A DNA stretch of 49,039 nt from Streptomyces sp. NRRL F-2580 (GTDB lineage: Bacteria; Actinomycetota; Actinomycetes; Streptomycetales; Streptomycetaceae): NCBI RefSeq assembly GCF_000720115.1, contig NZ_JOIR01000051.1, positions 1 to 49,039 on the forward strand, written 5' to 3'. Under the pieces are notes generated by a model. That model had not been told where the DNA came from and searched no databases. It saw nothing but the letters and a program-made list of their open reading frames with translations. A program made the position numbers and the translations under genes. Shown in pieces: positions 1-8,062 of this stretch. Position 1 is the stretch's first letter. Each line of letters starts with the position of its first letter.

Positions 1-1
1 C

Positions 2-169
2 CTGTGGTCGCTACGAGACGACCTGGAGGACCTGTACGGCGACCCGCGCACCATCTGGCGCGACTGGGCCGACGACGTCCGGGGCCACGGCATCGACGCT
101 GGCCACCATGTGGCCGAGGAAGCCCCCGGCCCGCTCTCCGCCACCCTGGGTGACTTCTTCAACGGCTGA
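2..169 (+). CDS. alpha/beta hydrolase, C-terminal end (partial)
   Basis: Only the last 55 codons are inside the window; the gene begins upstream. The fragment contains the motif DAGHHVAEEAP, which fits the catalytic-histidine loop of alpha/beta-fold hydrolases of the haloacetate-dehalogenase/epoxide-hydrolase type, where a GH(x)xxEEAP pattern sits about 20-30 residues from the C-terminus. The stop is TGA at 167-169. The substrate cannot be predicted because the nucleophile and acid residues are off the window. A hairpin terminator follows about 80 bases downstream. Family assignment is moderately secure, the exact subfamily is not. Confidence 0.6.
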   Translation: MWSLRDDLEDLYGDPRTIWRDWADDVRGHGIDAGHHVAEEAPGPLSATLGDFFNG

Positions 170-246
170 CGCTGCCTCGCTCCGCCGCCGGAGAGGCGTG
201 CGTCCCCCATGGCCGAGGAACTGTCCGAGAACGACGGTGGATTTGC

Positions 247-281
247 GCACCACAGTTGGCGAAAGCCGCCAACTGTGGTGC
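247..281 (+). terminator. hairpin, probable intrinsic-type terminator
   Basis: A perfect 14-bp stem (248-261 paired with 267-280) encloses a 5-base loop. It lies about 80 bases after the hydrolase stop. No U-tract is evident, as is usual for Streptomyces terminators. The group II intron begins 6 bases beyond the stem, so the hairpin is also part of the intron target context. Confidence 0.75.
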
Positions 282-956
282 TCAGTGTGCGACACGAAGT
301 CGCTCCAGGTAAGTAAGGACAGCCACGTGAAGGAGGTATCGATCGGCTGAACTTCGGGCCAGTGTCCAAGGCCCGTCCCCGCGCTCCCATGCGTCGCTGG
401 TAACGGCGGGGTGTGAAGCGGAGCGTTCAAGCCCAAGGGCACCTCGGCCATCGAGGAGCAACAGGCGAGGGGAAGGCTGGACGGGCGAACGTAAGTGAAC
501 CCTCGATGATGCCCCGTGATCATAAGACCGCGTCGATAGCGTGTTGGCGGCGGTCACAGGACCCGGTGCTGAAAGGCACCAAGCGACCTTCGGGTAACTG
601 AGCCCGGAGGGAGGACACCGCTGGTCTCGGGGTAGAGGGGGCGCCCACCCCAGCCGCGTCTTACTGGTGCGGAACGTGGAAACCCCGACGGGGTCCAAGC
701 CTCGGCTTGGTAGGCCGACCGCAAGGAAGGCTGAAGTCCCCGGCGGGAGAAGGAAGATCCAAAAAGCGAAGGCCGGCAGGCCGAAAGGCCAGAGGAAACC
801 GGGAGATTGGGGCCTTCACCCGCTCTCGCATAACTCGCCGGATACGGGCCCTGGCGGCCCGGCCCGAAAGGGCGCCCACGTGGATCAGGTGAGCCTTTGA
901 AGTCACCACTGCAAGGAAGCCGGAACCGAGGGACAAGTTAGACACCGGAGGCGAAC

Positions 957-2717
957 ATGCAGGTCACGGCACCTGTCGTGACGTCCCCGCCTGCGGTGAA
1001 CGGACCCGAGGACGACTTACTCGACTGGCACGGCATCGACTGGGCCACCTGCGAGGAGAACGTACGGCGGCTGAGGCAGAGGATCTTCAAGGCGACGCAG
1101 GACGGGGACCTCAAGAAGGTCCGCAACTTGCAGAAGCTCATGCTGCGGAGCCGCAGCAACACGCTGGTCAGCGTGAAGCGGGTGACGCAGCAGAGCAGTG
1201 GTCGCATGACTGCTGGCATCGACGGGGAACGGGCCCTCATGCCGAAGGCGAGAGGGCTGTTGGCGGCTGAGATCCATCGGTCGTCGAAGCCGTGGAAGGC
1301 CAGGCCGGTCAAGCGAGTGTTCATCCCGAAGAGCAACGGGAAGCAGCGACCGCTCGGCATCCCGGTCATCCGTGACCGGGTCCTCCAGGCCCGCGTGAAG
1401 AACGCGCTGGAACCCGAGTGGGAAGCGCGGTTCGAGCCGAGGTCTTACGGATTCCGGCCCGGCCGCAGCTGCCAGGACGCAATATCCGCGATCTTCTGGA
1501 CGGTGAAGGGCAAGAACCCGAAACGTCTGTGGGTCCTGGACGCGGACCTGTCGGCGGCGTTCGACCGCATCGACCACGACCACCTCATGACCATGCTCGG
1601 CCAGTTCCCCGCCAGGGATCTGGTCCGCGGCTGGCTGAAGGCGGGCGTGATCGACCGCGGCCGGTTCGCACCGACCGAGGAGGGAACTCCTCAAGGCGGT
1701 GTGATCAGCCCGCTGCTGCTGAACGTCGCTCTGCACGGACTGGAACAGGCCGCAGGGTGCCAATACACGGTGCGGGCCGGGCGCGAGCCCGGTGCGATGC
1801 CGGGCACTCCGGTGCTGGTGAGGTATGCCGATGACTTCGTCGTGCTCTGTCACGACGAAGCCCAGGTGAATCAGGTCAGGGCCCGGCTGGAGGACTGGCT
1901 GGAGCCGAGAGGTCTTCGCTTCAACGAGGAGAAGACCAAGGTCGTCCACCTCGATGAGGGGTTCGATTTCCTCGGCTTCACCGTTCGCCGCACGGGCGGC
2001 AAGCTGATCATCAAACCAAGCACGGCGGCATGCGCGAGGCTCCGGGCGCGACTGCGGACCGAGGTGAAGGCCCTGCACGGGTCGAATGCTGAGGCTGTGT
2101 TGCGCAGGCTGATCCCGATCGTTCGCGGTTGGGCGGCCTACTACCGGGCGTGGGCGTCCACGACGACGTTCTCATCGTTAGACAACTACATGTGGCGGCT
2201 GACCTTCAAATGGGCCAGACGTCGGCACCGCAACAAGTCTGGGAACTGGATCATGAACCGGTATTTCGGCCAGTTCCACCCGGCCCGGCGTGACCGATGG
2301 GTGTTCGGCGACCGCGACAGCGGCGCCTTCCTCATCAAATTCGCCTGGACCGGCATCGTCCGTCACCAGCTCATCAAGGGCGGAGCGTCCCCGGACGACC
2401 CCGACCTGACCGAGTACTGGCGGGACCGCCGCCGAAGGAAAGCGCCGCCGCCGATGGACAAGACGAGTCTTCTCCTGGCGGTCCGGCAGCAGGGGCTCTG
2501 TCCTCTCTGCAAACAGGCGCTGATCGTCGGAGCCGAGTACGAACCGGACAGCCCACGCGAGTGGATCAACTGGTTCGCGGCCTCGAAGAAGATGCTCCAC
2601 AAGCATCACTTCACCTACCGGCGAGACGGCGGCACGGACGAGCGGACCAACCTTCGCCTCGTGCACTCCGAATGCCACCGCCAGCACCACGCTGGCGACG
2701 GCAAACGGACCACCTAA
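957..2717 (+). CDS. ltrA: group II intron reverse transcriptase/maturase with HNH endonuclease
   Basis: The 586-aa intron-encoded protein promotes splicing and target-primed reverse transcription of the intron RNA. Visible domains in order: RT-0/RT palm and fingers (about residues 60-330) with the catalytic YADD at about 290-293 and the upstream motif GTPQGGVISPLL; a maturase (X) domain (about 370-470) with IVRGWAAYYR; and a C-terminal HNH-type endonuclease (about 510-580) with CPLC, HKHH and SECHRQHH. The start ATG is preceded by GGAGG 8 bases upstream. The length is normal for En-containing intron proteins and there is no frameshift. Presence of the En domain argues against bacterial class C, even though the intron sits behind a terminator hairpin as class C introns do. 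Confidence 0.95.
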   Translation: MQVTAPVVTSPPAVNGPEDDLLDWHGIDWATCEENVRRLRQRIFKATQDGDLKKVRNLQKLMLRSRSNTLVSVKRVTQQSSGRMTAGIDGERALMPKARGLLAAEIHRSSKPWKARPVKRVFIPKSNGKQRPLGIPVIRDRVLQARVKNALEPEWEARFEPRSYGFRPGRSCQDAISAIFWTVKGKNPKRLWVLDADLSAAFDRIDHDHLMTMLGQFPARDLVRGWLKAGVIDRGRFAPTEEGTPQGGVISPLLLNVALHGLEQAAGCQYTVRAGREPGAMPGTPVLVRYADDFVVLCHDEAQVNQVRARLEDWLEPRGLRFNEEKTKVVHLDEGFDFLGFTVRRTGGKLIIKPSTAACARLRARLRTEVKALHGSNAEAVLRRLIPIVRGWAAYYRAWASTTTFSSLDNYMWRLTFKWARRRHRNKSGNWIMNRYFGQFHPARRDRWVFGDRDSGAFLIKFAWTGIVRHQLIKGGASPDDPDLTEYWRDRRRRKAPPPMDKTSLLLAVRQQGLCPLCKQALIVGAEYEPDSPREWINWFAASKKMLHKHHFTYRRDGGTDERTNLRLVHSECHRQHHAGDGKRTT

Positions 2718-2751
2718 CCCTGCTGACCTGCGAAGCCCTCGTGGCTTGCTT

Positions 2752-2794
<43 letters not shown>

Positions 2795-2943
2795 CGGGTC
2801 ACGGCAACGTGATCCGGCTACCCGACCACAGGAACTGAGACTGAGCACGAGGAGGCTGGCGCCCCGGGAGGCCCCGCCCGTACGGACCCGCACTTCACGC
2901 GGCCGGACCGGCGCGGTGCAACGCTGGAGGAGGGGGCCTGTAC

Positions 2944-3015
2944 GTGGAGGTGCGTGTGCGTCCCATCTGGTCTGGTGCGATCTCCTTCGGCCTGGTCACT
3001 TCTCTGAACCAGTGA
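2944..3015 (+). pseudogene. ku: ku, 5' fragment interrupted by inserted element
   Basis: From a GTG at 2944 (with GGAGGAGGG upstream; GTG at 2950 or 2956 are alternatives) the reading frame encodes RPIWSGAISFGLVT, the invariant N-terminus of bacterial Ku, the end-binding protein of non-homologous end joining. The homology stops at 2999 and the frame runs four more residues into foreign DNA before TGA at 3013-3015. The rest of Ku resumes at 9383. The split is therefore caused by insertion of the 3000-9381 element. Confidence 0.9.
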
Positions 3016-3022
3016 TTACCTG

Positions 3023-4417
3023 TCAGCGGATAACACGGACCGCGCGCAGCCCCAGTTGCTGAGCGATCTCGACGCGGCCGTGGGAGCGCAGGGACTTTTC
3101 GCCCGGGAGGAAGACGGCATCAGCGAGGGAGGCCATGGCCTCCAGGTGCCACCCCGCGTCGAAGCTCACGGCAGGTGACGGCCACTCCTTTGGTGTGACG
3201 TCGGTCAGGTAGCCTCCCGTGTTCTCAGAGGCGTATTCGAGACCCACGCATGGCAACGGATAGTCCGCTTCTCGGGCTAGGTACTCGACCGGGTCGACGT
3301 AGCTGTCGGGGTCCGAGAGGAACGTCATGAGCATCCGCTCGCGTGCCGTGGCGAGGGAAGTGAATAGCTCCGCTGGCAGGTACTTCCACCCTCGTGCTTC
3401 CCGGCAGAAGGCGCTGAAGCGCGTGGTGGCGGCGCGCAGCGCTTCGAAGCTGTCTGTGTCGGTGAGAGCATCCCACTGCTTAACGAGGTCCTCGAAGGAG
3501 GAGTCCGGCGACCACCGTCCGCCAGCCGCGGCGGCTTCGATCAGTGTCCCGAGCCGCGACGCGGGGGAGGAGGCGCCATACCCTTTCTGGTACGCGCCCA
3601 TCTGCGCCCATGTGATGACGGCGAGGTGGTTTCGCATGGTCGGCGGCCATTGCAGCTGCTCTAGAACCCAGTTGAGTACGTACATCCCGTGCCGGTAGAC
3701 CTTCGGTCCGCTGCGGTTGGTCCAGCCGATGAACCGTTGCATGAGCGGCTCGCCCGCGTACCCTTCGATCGCGGCGAGTTGGCAAATCAACGCGGCCGCT
3801 TCCCACGCGGCGACCGCTGGGAAGACAGCTTCCTCACCATCGGTGTGCGGGCTGCGCCACAGCCGCTCGATGCGCGCATAGTCGGCCAGCGCCAGCCGGC
3901 AGGCGGTGAGCAGCACATCCTCCTCTGCCTCCAGCTCGTGGCGGCCGGGAGCGAGGTCGGTCACATCGTCCCCGGGGATCAGCGGCAGGGGCGGTGGGCG
4001 GAGTTCCTCGTTGGCGAAGGCGGACTCTGAAGCAAGGAACACCTTTCGCTCGTCCTCCGGCATCCGCAGCCACTGCTGCAGCGGTACCGGCAGGATGTTC
4101 GCGTCGCCTCGTAGCCACTTCACTGACGCCGCCGCCAGGAAACCATTGTACGAGCCGTGGATCCGCGCGCGGGTGGTGGCCGCGCCGAAAGGGAACAGCA
4201 GCGAGTCCCGGAAGTGCCGCAGCTCGTGGTCGAGCACGGTCTGTCGAGACACATCGGAGACGATCGCATCATCCCCGAGGTGCTCGAGTACGTCGGCCGG
4301 TGCACGCACAGAACGGTCGTGGTGGCTGAAGCTGTGGACATCCGACACGCTTCGGGCACGTATGAGGATGCCCGGGAAGCGCGGGTCGAACCGGCCCACA
4401 TAGATCCTCGGCGTCAT
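3023..4417 (-). CDS. HExxH-motif protein, putative metallopeptidase, cargo of ku-inserted element
   Basis: A 464-aa protein of no family I recognise. Near the N-terminus is HELRHFRD (about residues 64-71), a possible zinc-binding HExxH motif. The rest is mostly helical with many Trp/Ala-rich stretches and no signal peptide or membrane segment, suggesting a cytoplasmic enzyme. The chosen ATG (4415-4417) overlaps the stop of the upstream gene as TGATG and has GAGG 7 bases before it; an in-frame ATG at 4438 would add 7 residues. It is the last gene of the minus-strand cargo operon. Peptidase activity is an inference from one motif; a third metal ligand was not identified with confidence. Confidence 0.7.
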   Translation of the reverse strand: MTPRIYVGRFDPRFPGILIRARSVSDVHSFSHHDRSVRAPADVLEHLGDDAIVSDVSRQTVLDHELRHFRDSLLFPFGAATTRARIHGSYNGFLAAASVKWLRGDANILPVPLQQWLRMPEDERKVFLASESAFANEELRPPPLPLIPGDDVTDLAPGRHELEAEEDVLLTACRLALADYARIERLWRSPHTDGEEAVFPAVAAWEAAALICQLAAIEGYAGEPLMQRFIGWTNRSGPKVYRHGMYVLNWVLEQLQWPPTMRNHLAVITWAQMGAYQKGYGASSPASRLGTLIEAAAAGGRWSPDSSFEDLVKQWDALTDTDSFEALRAATTRFSAFCREARGWKYLPAELFTSLATARERMLMTFLSDPDSYVDPVEYLAREADYPLPCVGLEYASENTGGYLTDVTPKEWPSPAVSFDAGWHLEAMASLADAVFLPGEKSLRSHGRVEIAQQLGLRAVRVIR

Positions 4418-4761
4418 CAGGGCCTCGTGAGCTCCCACAGAGCCCTTCGCAGCGACTCCTCGGAGAAGTCCCCGCTCGCCGTGATCGACACCGAGCCCGT
4501 CGGAGTCTCGACCGAGATGCGGGTACCGCGGTGGCGGCGCAGGATTCCGTACAACTTCGGGATAATGGGGCCGTCGAAGAACAGCGAGCTCGCGATCCCG
4601 ATGATGGTGGCCACGGTATCCAGTTCGAAGTCGGCGCCGATCCCACCGGAATCGTCCTCCTCCGTGCGCAGGTACTGCGCGTCGTCGCTTTCCCGCATCA
4701 GCGCCTCGATCTCCTTGATCACATCGGGGTCGCCCTGGATCCGGATCGGTCTTCCGTCCAT
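4417..4761 (-). CDS. small protein, EACC1-like (effector-associated constant component)
   Basis: The 114-aa protein has an acidic N-terminal third, a hydrophobic helix (about residues 55-72, TIIGIASSLFFDGPIIPKLY) and a C-terminal beta-hairpin-like stretch GTRISVETPTGSVSITA. This layout, a short helical segment followed by a basic RxxRGTRISVETPTG hairpin, resembles the EACC1 adaptor proteins described for NTP-dependent bacterial conflict systems. The resemblance is by eye and not certain. Its stop overlaps the start of the HExxH gene by one base, and its start lies 11 bases after the AAA-like gene, so the three are surely co-translated. Confidence 0.65.
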   Translation of the reverse strand: MDGRPIRIQGDPDVIKEIEALMRESDDAQYLRTEEDDSGGIGADFELDTVATIIGIASSLFFDGPIIPKLYGILRRHRGTRISVETPTGSVSITASGDFSEESLRRALWELTRP

Positions 4762-4772
4762 GTGATGACTCC

Positions 4773-5588
4773 TCAGGCGTAGAAGATGCCCCGCGCCGCG
4801 GTGACCTGTTCTCCGGGGCGAAGGGGGCGACCGACGAGACGCGTTGCTGCGAGCGCCGCGGTCGCGAACGCGGCGTCCCCCTGGGAGGCGGTGAACGCGT
4901 CGGCCGACAGATCCACGAGAAGGCCGAGCGGAGGGCCAGTCTCCCGTTTGACGAGGCTCATGGAGTCGACGAGGTGCAGGCGGCCGTCGGCGGCCGGGCC
5001 CGCCGCGTCCATCTCCCGCTGGATGTCGCCGGTGAGCTCGTATCTCACGGCGACCACCCAGCCTGTGTCAAGGGAGTTGGTGCTGCGGGCGGCGATCGAG
5101 CGGTAGGTGGCCTTTCCCTCGCCGACAGGCAGCGTGATGGCGAACCCCATCAGGCGCGGGGCCATCTTCTGGAGGTGCGGCAGTCGCTCGGGCGTGGTGG
5201 AGGCGATCACTGCGGCGATTTCACCCTGGCCGACTGAGACGATTAGGCCGTCCAGGAACCCGCGTCCGACTTCGGATTCAACCAACGTGTCCACGTTGGG
5301 CAGGAACGCCCAATGGTCGGTGGTCGCGAGCTCGGTCAGCAGAGAGGTGGCACGGTCCGCACCCCCGGCGACCAGGGAAGCCAGGTCCAGCTGCAGCAGC
5401 CCGTCGATCCGCGCTGGCCGCTCGTCCCACGAGGTACCTCCGTCATGGAGGCGCAACGCGACGAGCGCGGCTGTAGCAGCCTCGCGGACGACGAGAACAA
5501 GAGGTGACGGGCTCCGGCGCAGGCCATCAAGCAGGAACAGCTGGTACTGCTCCGAGGCCGCCTCAGGGGAGAGAACGTCCAGTTCCAC
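4773..5588 (-). CDS. degenerate Clp-like AAA+ domain protein (pseudo-ATPase)
   Basis: A 271-aa protein whose N-terminal 155 residues follow the ClpA/ClpB AAA+ pattern with the catalytic residues replaced. QLDLASLVAGG (about 66-76) matches the Clp motif LDlxxLvAG; VIASTTPERLPHLQKMAPRL (about 127-146) matches the sensor-1 region GATTpeEy..iekDpAL. The P-loop position reads VLVVREAATAALVA (31-44), with the same spacing as Clp but without G-K-T, and the Walker B position reads AFLPNVDTLV instead of LFIDEVHTLV. The protein should not hydrolyse ATP. The C-terminal half is unrecognised. It is the first of three cargo genes and starts 122 bases beyond the larger recombinase gene on the same strand. 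Confidence 0.65.
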   Translation of the reverse strand: MELDVLSPEAASEQYQLFLLDGLRRSPSPLVLVVREAATAALVALRLHDGGTSWDERPARIDGLLQLDLASLVAGGADRATSLLTELATTDHWAFLPNVDTLVESEVGRGFLDGLIVSVGQGEIAAVIASTTPERLPHLQKMAPRLMGFAITLPVGEGKATYRSIAARSTNSLDTGWVVAVRYELTGDIQREMDAAGPAADGRLHLVDSMSLVKRETGPPLGLLVDLSADAFTASQGDAAFATAALAATRLVGRPLRPGEQVTAARGIFYA

Positions 5589-5710
5589 AAGATCAGCGTA
5601 CCGCCGTGGCTGGGCCGCCGCCTTCCCACTGATCGGCCTGTCAGGCAGCGGCGAAACGTCCTGTCAGCGCTTGCTGCGAGACTTCGGCGGCGGGGTTACT
5701 GGTGAAGCGA

Positions 5711-8062
5711 TCACGGTGAGCCCAGCCGTGGCGTTGGCATTCCCAAAGAAACTGGCTTGCTGGAAGCTGAGGAGTCGATTTGGACGATCTTGGATTCGGC
5801 GCCGGCGAGGCTGACGCGCAGCCCTTCGATCTCACCGAGCCAGTTCTCGCGCTCGGCCTCGGCGATGCGGTCGAGGAGGTTGTCGCGGATCTCGACAAGT
5901 CGGTCGCGTTGCGCCGGGTCAGGCCGCAGGAGGGAGCAGCGTACGCAGGCGTGTTCGTGGATGCAGGCGGTGCCGTAGGCGCGGGCGCAGGTGCCGACGG
6001 AGAGTTTGCGGCGTTCGAAGTGGCCGAGGAAGTCCTCCCACTCGGCGTCGGTGGGGGTGTGGTACTCCTCGGCTGGGCGCAGGGCGCGGCGGCGGGTGAT
6101 GAAGGCGCGGTGGGCCTCGATGGTCTCGGTGGGGTAGACGGCGTTGTAGCCCATGGTTGTGTTGATGTTGGCGTGGCCGGCGATGACCTGGGCGATGTGG
6201 GGTGGCAGGCCGGTGCGGATGGCGTCTGTGATGAACATGCGGCGGAAGTCCTGGGGGGTGAAGTCCAGCGGATGTCCGGTGACGTTGGTCAGGCCGATGA
6301 AGGTGACGATGTCGTTCAGGGCGATGCGGATGGTCTGGGAGCTGATGGTGGAGGGCTCGCCGCCGCGGTCGTACTGAAAGAGCAGAGGCGCGGCCGGGTT
6401 CCACTGGCGTTCTTCCGGGTCGTAGGCGGCCAGCAGGGGGATGAGGCCGGTCCTGGGATCTCGGACGCGGCGGATGAGCGTGGCGAGGACGTCGGCGAGT
6501 TCGGGGCTGACCAGGAGAACACGTTCGACGTCGGTCTTGGACGGGGCGATCTGGAGGAGCGGGACGATCTCGCCGGTGCTGGGGAGGCGGTACTGGATCA
6601 TCGCGTGGTGGCTGATCTCCAGCATCTCTTCGATGCGGGCTCCCGTGTGGCGGAGGAACTCGACAGTGGCCCAGCCGTAGAACGCGCGGTGCTCGGCCCG
6701 GTCCAGGTGGATGAGGTTGCCTTCCGGGTCGCGGGCGGCGGCACTGTTCGGATTGTTGCCGCGGATGAAGACGGCGCCATCGAGGGTGAACCGGCCTCCG
6801 GGCGGGGTGGTGCGGAGGATGTCCAGGTGGGCGGCGCGCATGCGGTGGTGGTCGGCGGCGGCCTGGGCGAAGGCGTCCAGCGCCGGCAGGCGCTCGCGGG
6901 TCCGCTGGTCCATGCGGGCCTTGGTCCGTGTGACGCGCTTGCGTTCGGCGGTTTCGGCGACCTTGAGCGGGCACGGTGCCACCCAGGGGCCCCAGCGGGC
7001 GGGTTCCTCCGCCGACCAGCGGGCGATGTCCAGGTAGAAGGCGCGCACCGCCATGAAGAGCGCGGTGCGGTCCGCCCGTTCCACGACCGTCTCCTCCACC
7101 GTTCCGTCGGGTCGGCGGCGCCGTTGGATGCGCGTGCGGAAGCGCTCCTTCCAGGCGGTGGAGACAGCCGAAGACAGGTGCAGGCTGTCGATGCCCGGAT
7201 GGTGCGCTTCGAGATCGGACCAGAAGTTCCTCGTCAGGCTCCGGGCGAGATTGTCCAGGCTGCTGTAGTCCAGGCGGGGACGGCGTTCCTCCAGGTAGTC
7301 GATGATCAGTGCGCGGATCGCCGGGGAGACGACAGGGTGGCGGTCGACAAGCTGGGCGCAGGTGAGCTGCCCGGTGACATTTTCGAGGTATCGCAGGGTT
7401 GTCGGGGCGTCCGCCGGCAGGCTGCCCAGTTCGCGCAGCCACGCGTAGAAGAGCGTGCCGCCCGCGTGGTTGCGGTACTTGGTCTTGCGGGTCGCGTCGT
7501 CGTACTCGATCGCGTCGCCGACGGTGATGTCCTCCAGCCCGCCGCCCTTGGCCAGCATGATCCGGACCAGCGCGAGGCGAGCGCGTCCCCCCGCCGGTGA
7601 GGCCCACCGTCCCGGATCGACGCTCGCCTCCAGGCATCCGAAGCCTTCGGGGTCGCGGTACTTCTCTGCCATCGCCCGCAGCTGCACGCTGCGCAGCCCC
7701 AGCTGCCACATCGTCGGCAGCCGCACCACATCGGCCGCGGCCAACAGCAGCAGTCCGGCTTCGATGCTGGACCACCGGGCGGCGTCCGCCGTGTTCACCC
7801 ACGCCTCGCCGTCCTGGCGCCACCGTTTGGGGCACGCCGCGGCCGGAGACGCCTCCCAGCGTTCCTGCCAGCTCTCGCCGTCAAAGCCCGACAGCCATCT
7901 GAGGATGGCGCGGGCACCGCTGCGGCGGTACCAGTGCGTATGGCTCTTGTCCGCGACGAACGGCGCCCGGTCCAGCAGCCCGCCCGTCGCCCTGGGAGCC
8001 GGAGGCCGAAGGGACGGTCCGGCTGCGGCCGCGCCGGTCGAATCCCGCACGCGTGCCGTCAC
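5711..8062 (-). CDS. large tyrosine recombinase (TnpB-like)
   Basis: A 783-aa site-specific recombinase. The catalytic domain is in the C-terminal half: the first arginine in HTGARIEEMLEISHHAM (about residue 480), the box-II pattern TPQDFRRMFITDA with H-x-x-R replaced by Q-x-x-R, GHANINTTMGYNAVYP with the His and nucleophile Tyr, then a C-terminal tail with clustered cysteines (CARAYGTACIHEHACVRC) typical of the large Tn554 TnpB/actinobacterial recombinases. The start overlaps the stop of the smaller recombinase by 4 bases (ATGA). It presumably acts with that protein in excision and integration of the element. Weak or shifted catalytic residues cannot be excluded without an alignment. Confidence 0.88.
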   Translation of the reverse strand: MTARVRDSTGAAAAGPSLRPPAPRATGGLLDRAPFVADKSHTHWYRRSGARAILRWLSGFDGESWQERWEASPAAACPKRWRQDGEAWVNTADAARWSSIEAGLLLLAAADVVRLPTMWQLGLRSVQLRAMAEKYRDPEGFGCLEASVDPGRWASPAGGRARLALVRIMLAKGGGLEDITVGDAIEYDDATRKTKYRNHAGGTLFYAWLRELGSLPADAPTTLRYLENVTGQLTCAQLVDRHPVVSPAIRALIIDYLEERRPRLDYSSLDNLARSLTRNFWSDLEAHHPGIDSLHLSSAVSTAWKERFRTRIQRRRRPDGTVEETVVERADRTALFMAVRAFYLDIARWSAEEPARWGPWVAPCPLKVAETAERKRVTRTKARMDQRTRERLPALDAFAQAAADHHRMRAAHLDILRTTPPGGRFTLDGAVFIRGNNPNSAAARDPEGNLIHLDRAEHRAFYGWATVEFLRHTGARIEEMLEISHHAMIQYRLPSTGEIVPLLQIAPSKTDVERVLLVSPELADVLATLIRRVRDPRTGLIPLLAAYDPEERQWNPAAPLLFQYDRGGEPSTISSQTIRIALNDIVTFIGLTNVTGHPLDFTPQDFRRMFITDAIRTGLPPHIAQVIAGHANINTTMGYNAVYPTETIEAHRAFITRRRALRPAEEYHTPTDAEWEDFLGHFERRKLSVGTCARAYGTACIHEHACVRCSLLRPDPAQRDRLVEIRDNLLDRIAEAERENWLGEIEGLRVSLAGAESKIVQIDSSASSKPVSLGMPTPRLGSP

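Noticed and set aside
1017..2078. Long minus-strand frame inside the intron
   Set aside because: It is the antisense of the reverse transcriptase with its YADD and HNH motifs; no protein features.
3014..3030. 12-base match of the element left end (ACCTGTCAGCGG) to the complement near 12740
   Set aside because: In 49 kb many 12-base matches are expected by chance, and no longer identity surrounds it.
5780..7600. Long plus-strand open frame (606 codons) opposite the large recombinase
   Set aside because: It is antisense to a gene with clear catalytic motifs, is Gly/Asp/Val-rich with no domain, and reflects third-position GC bias.
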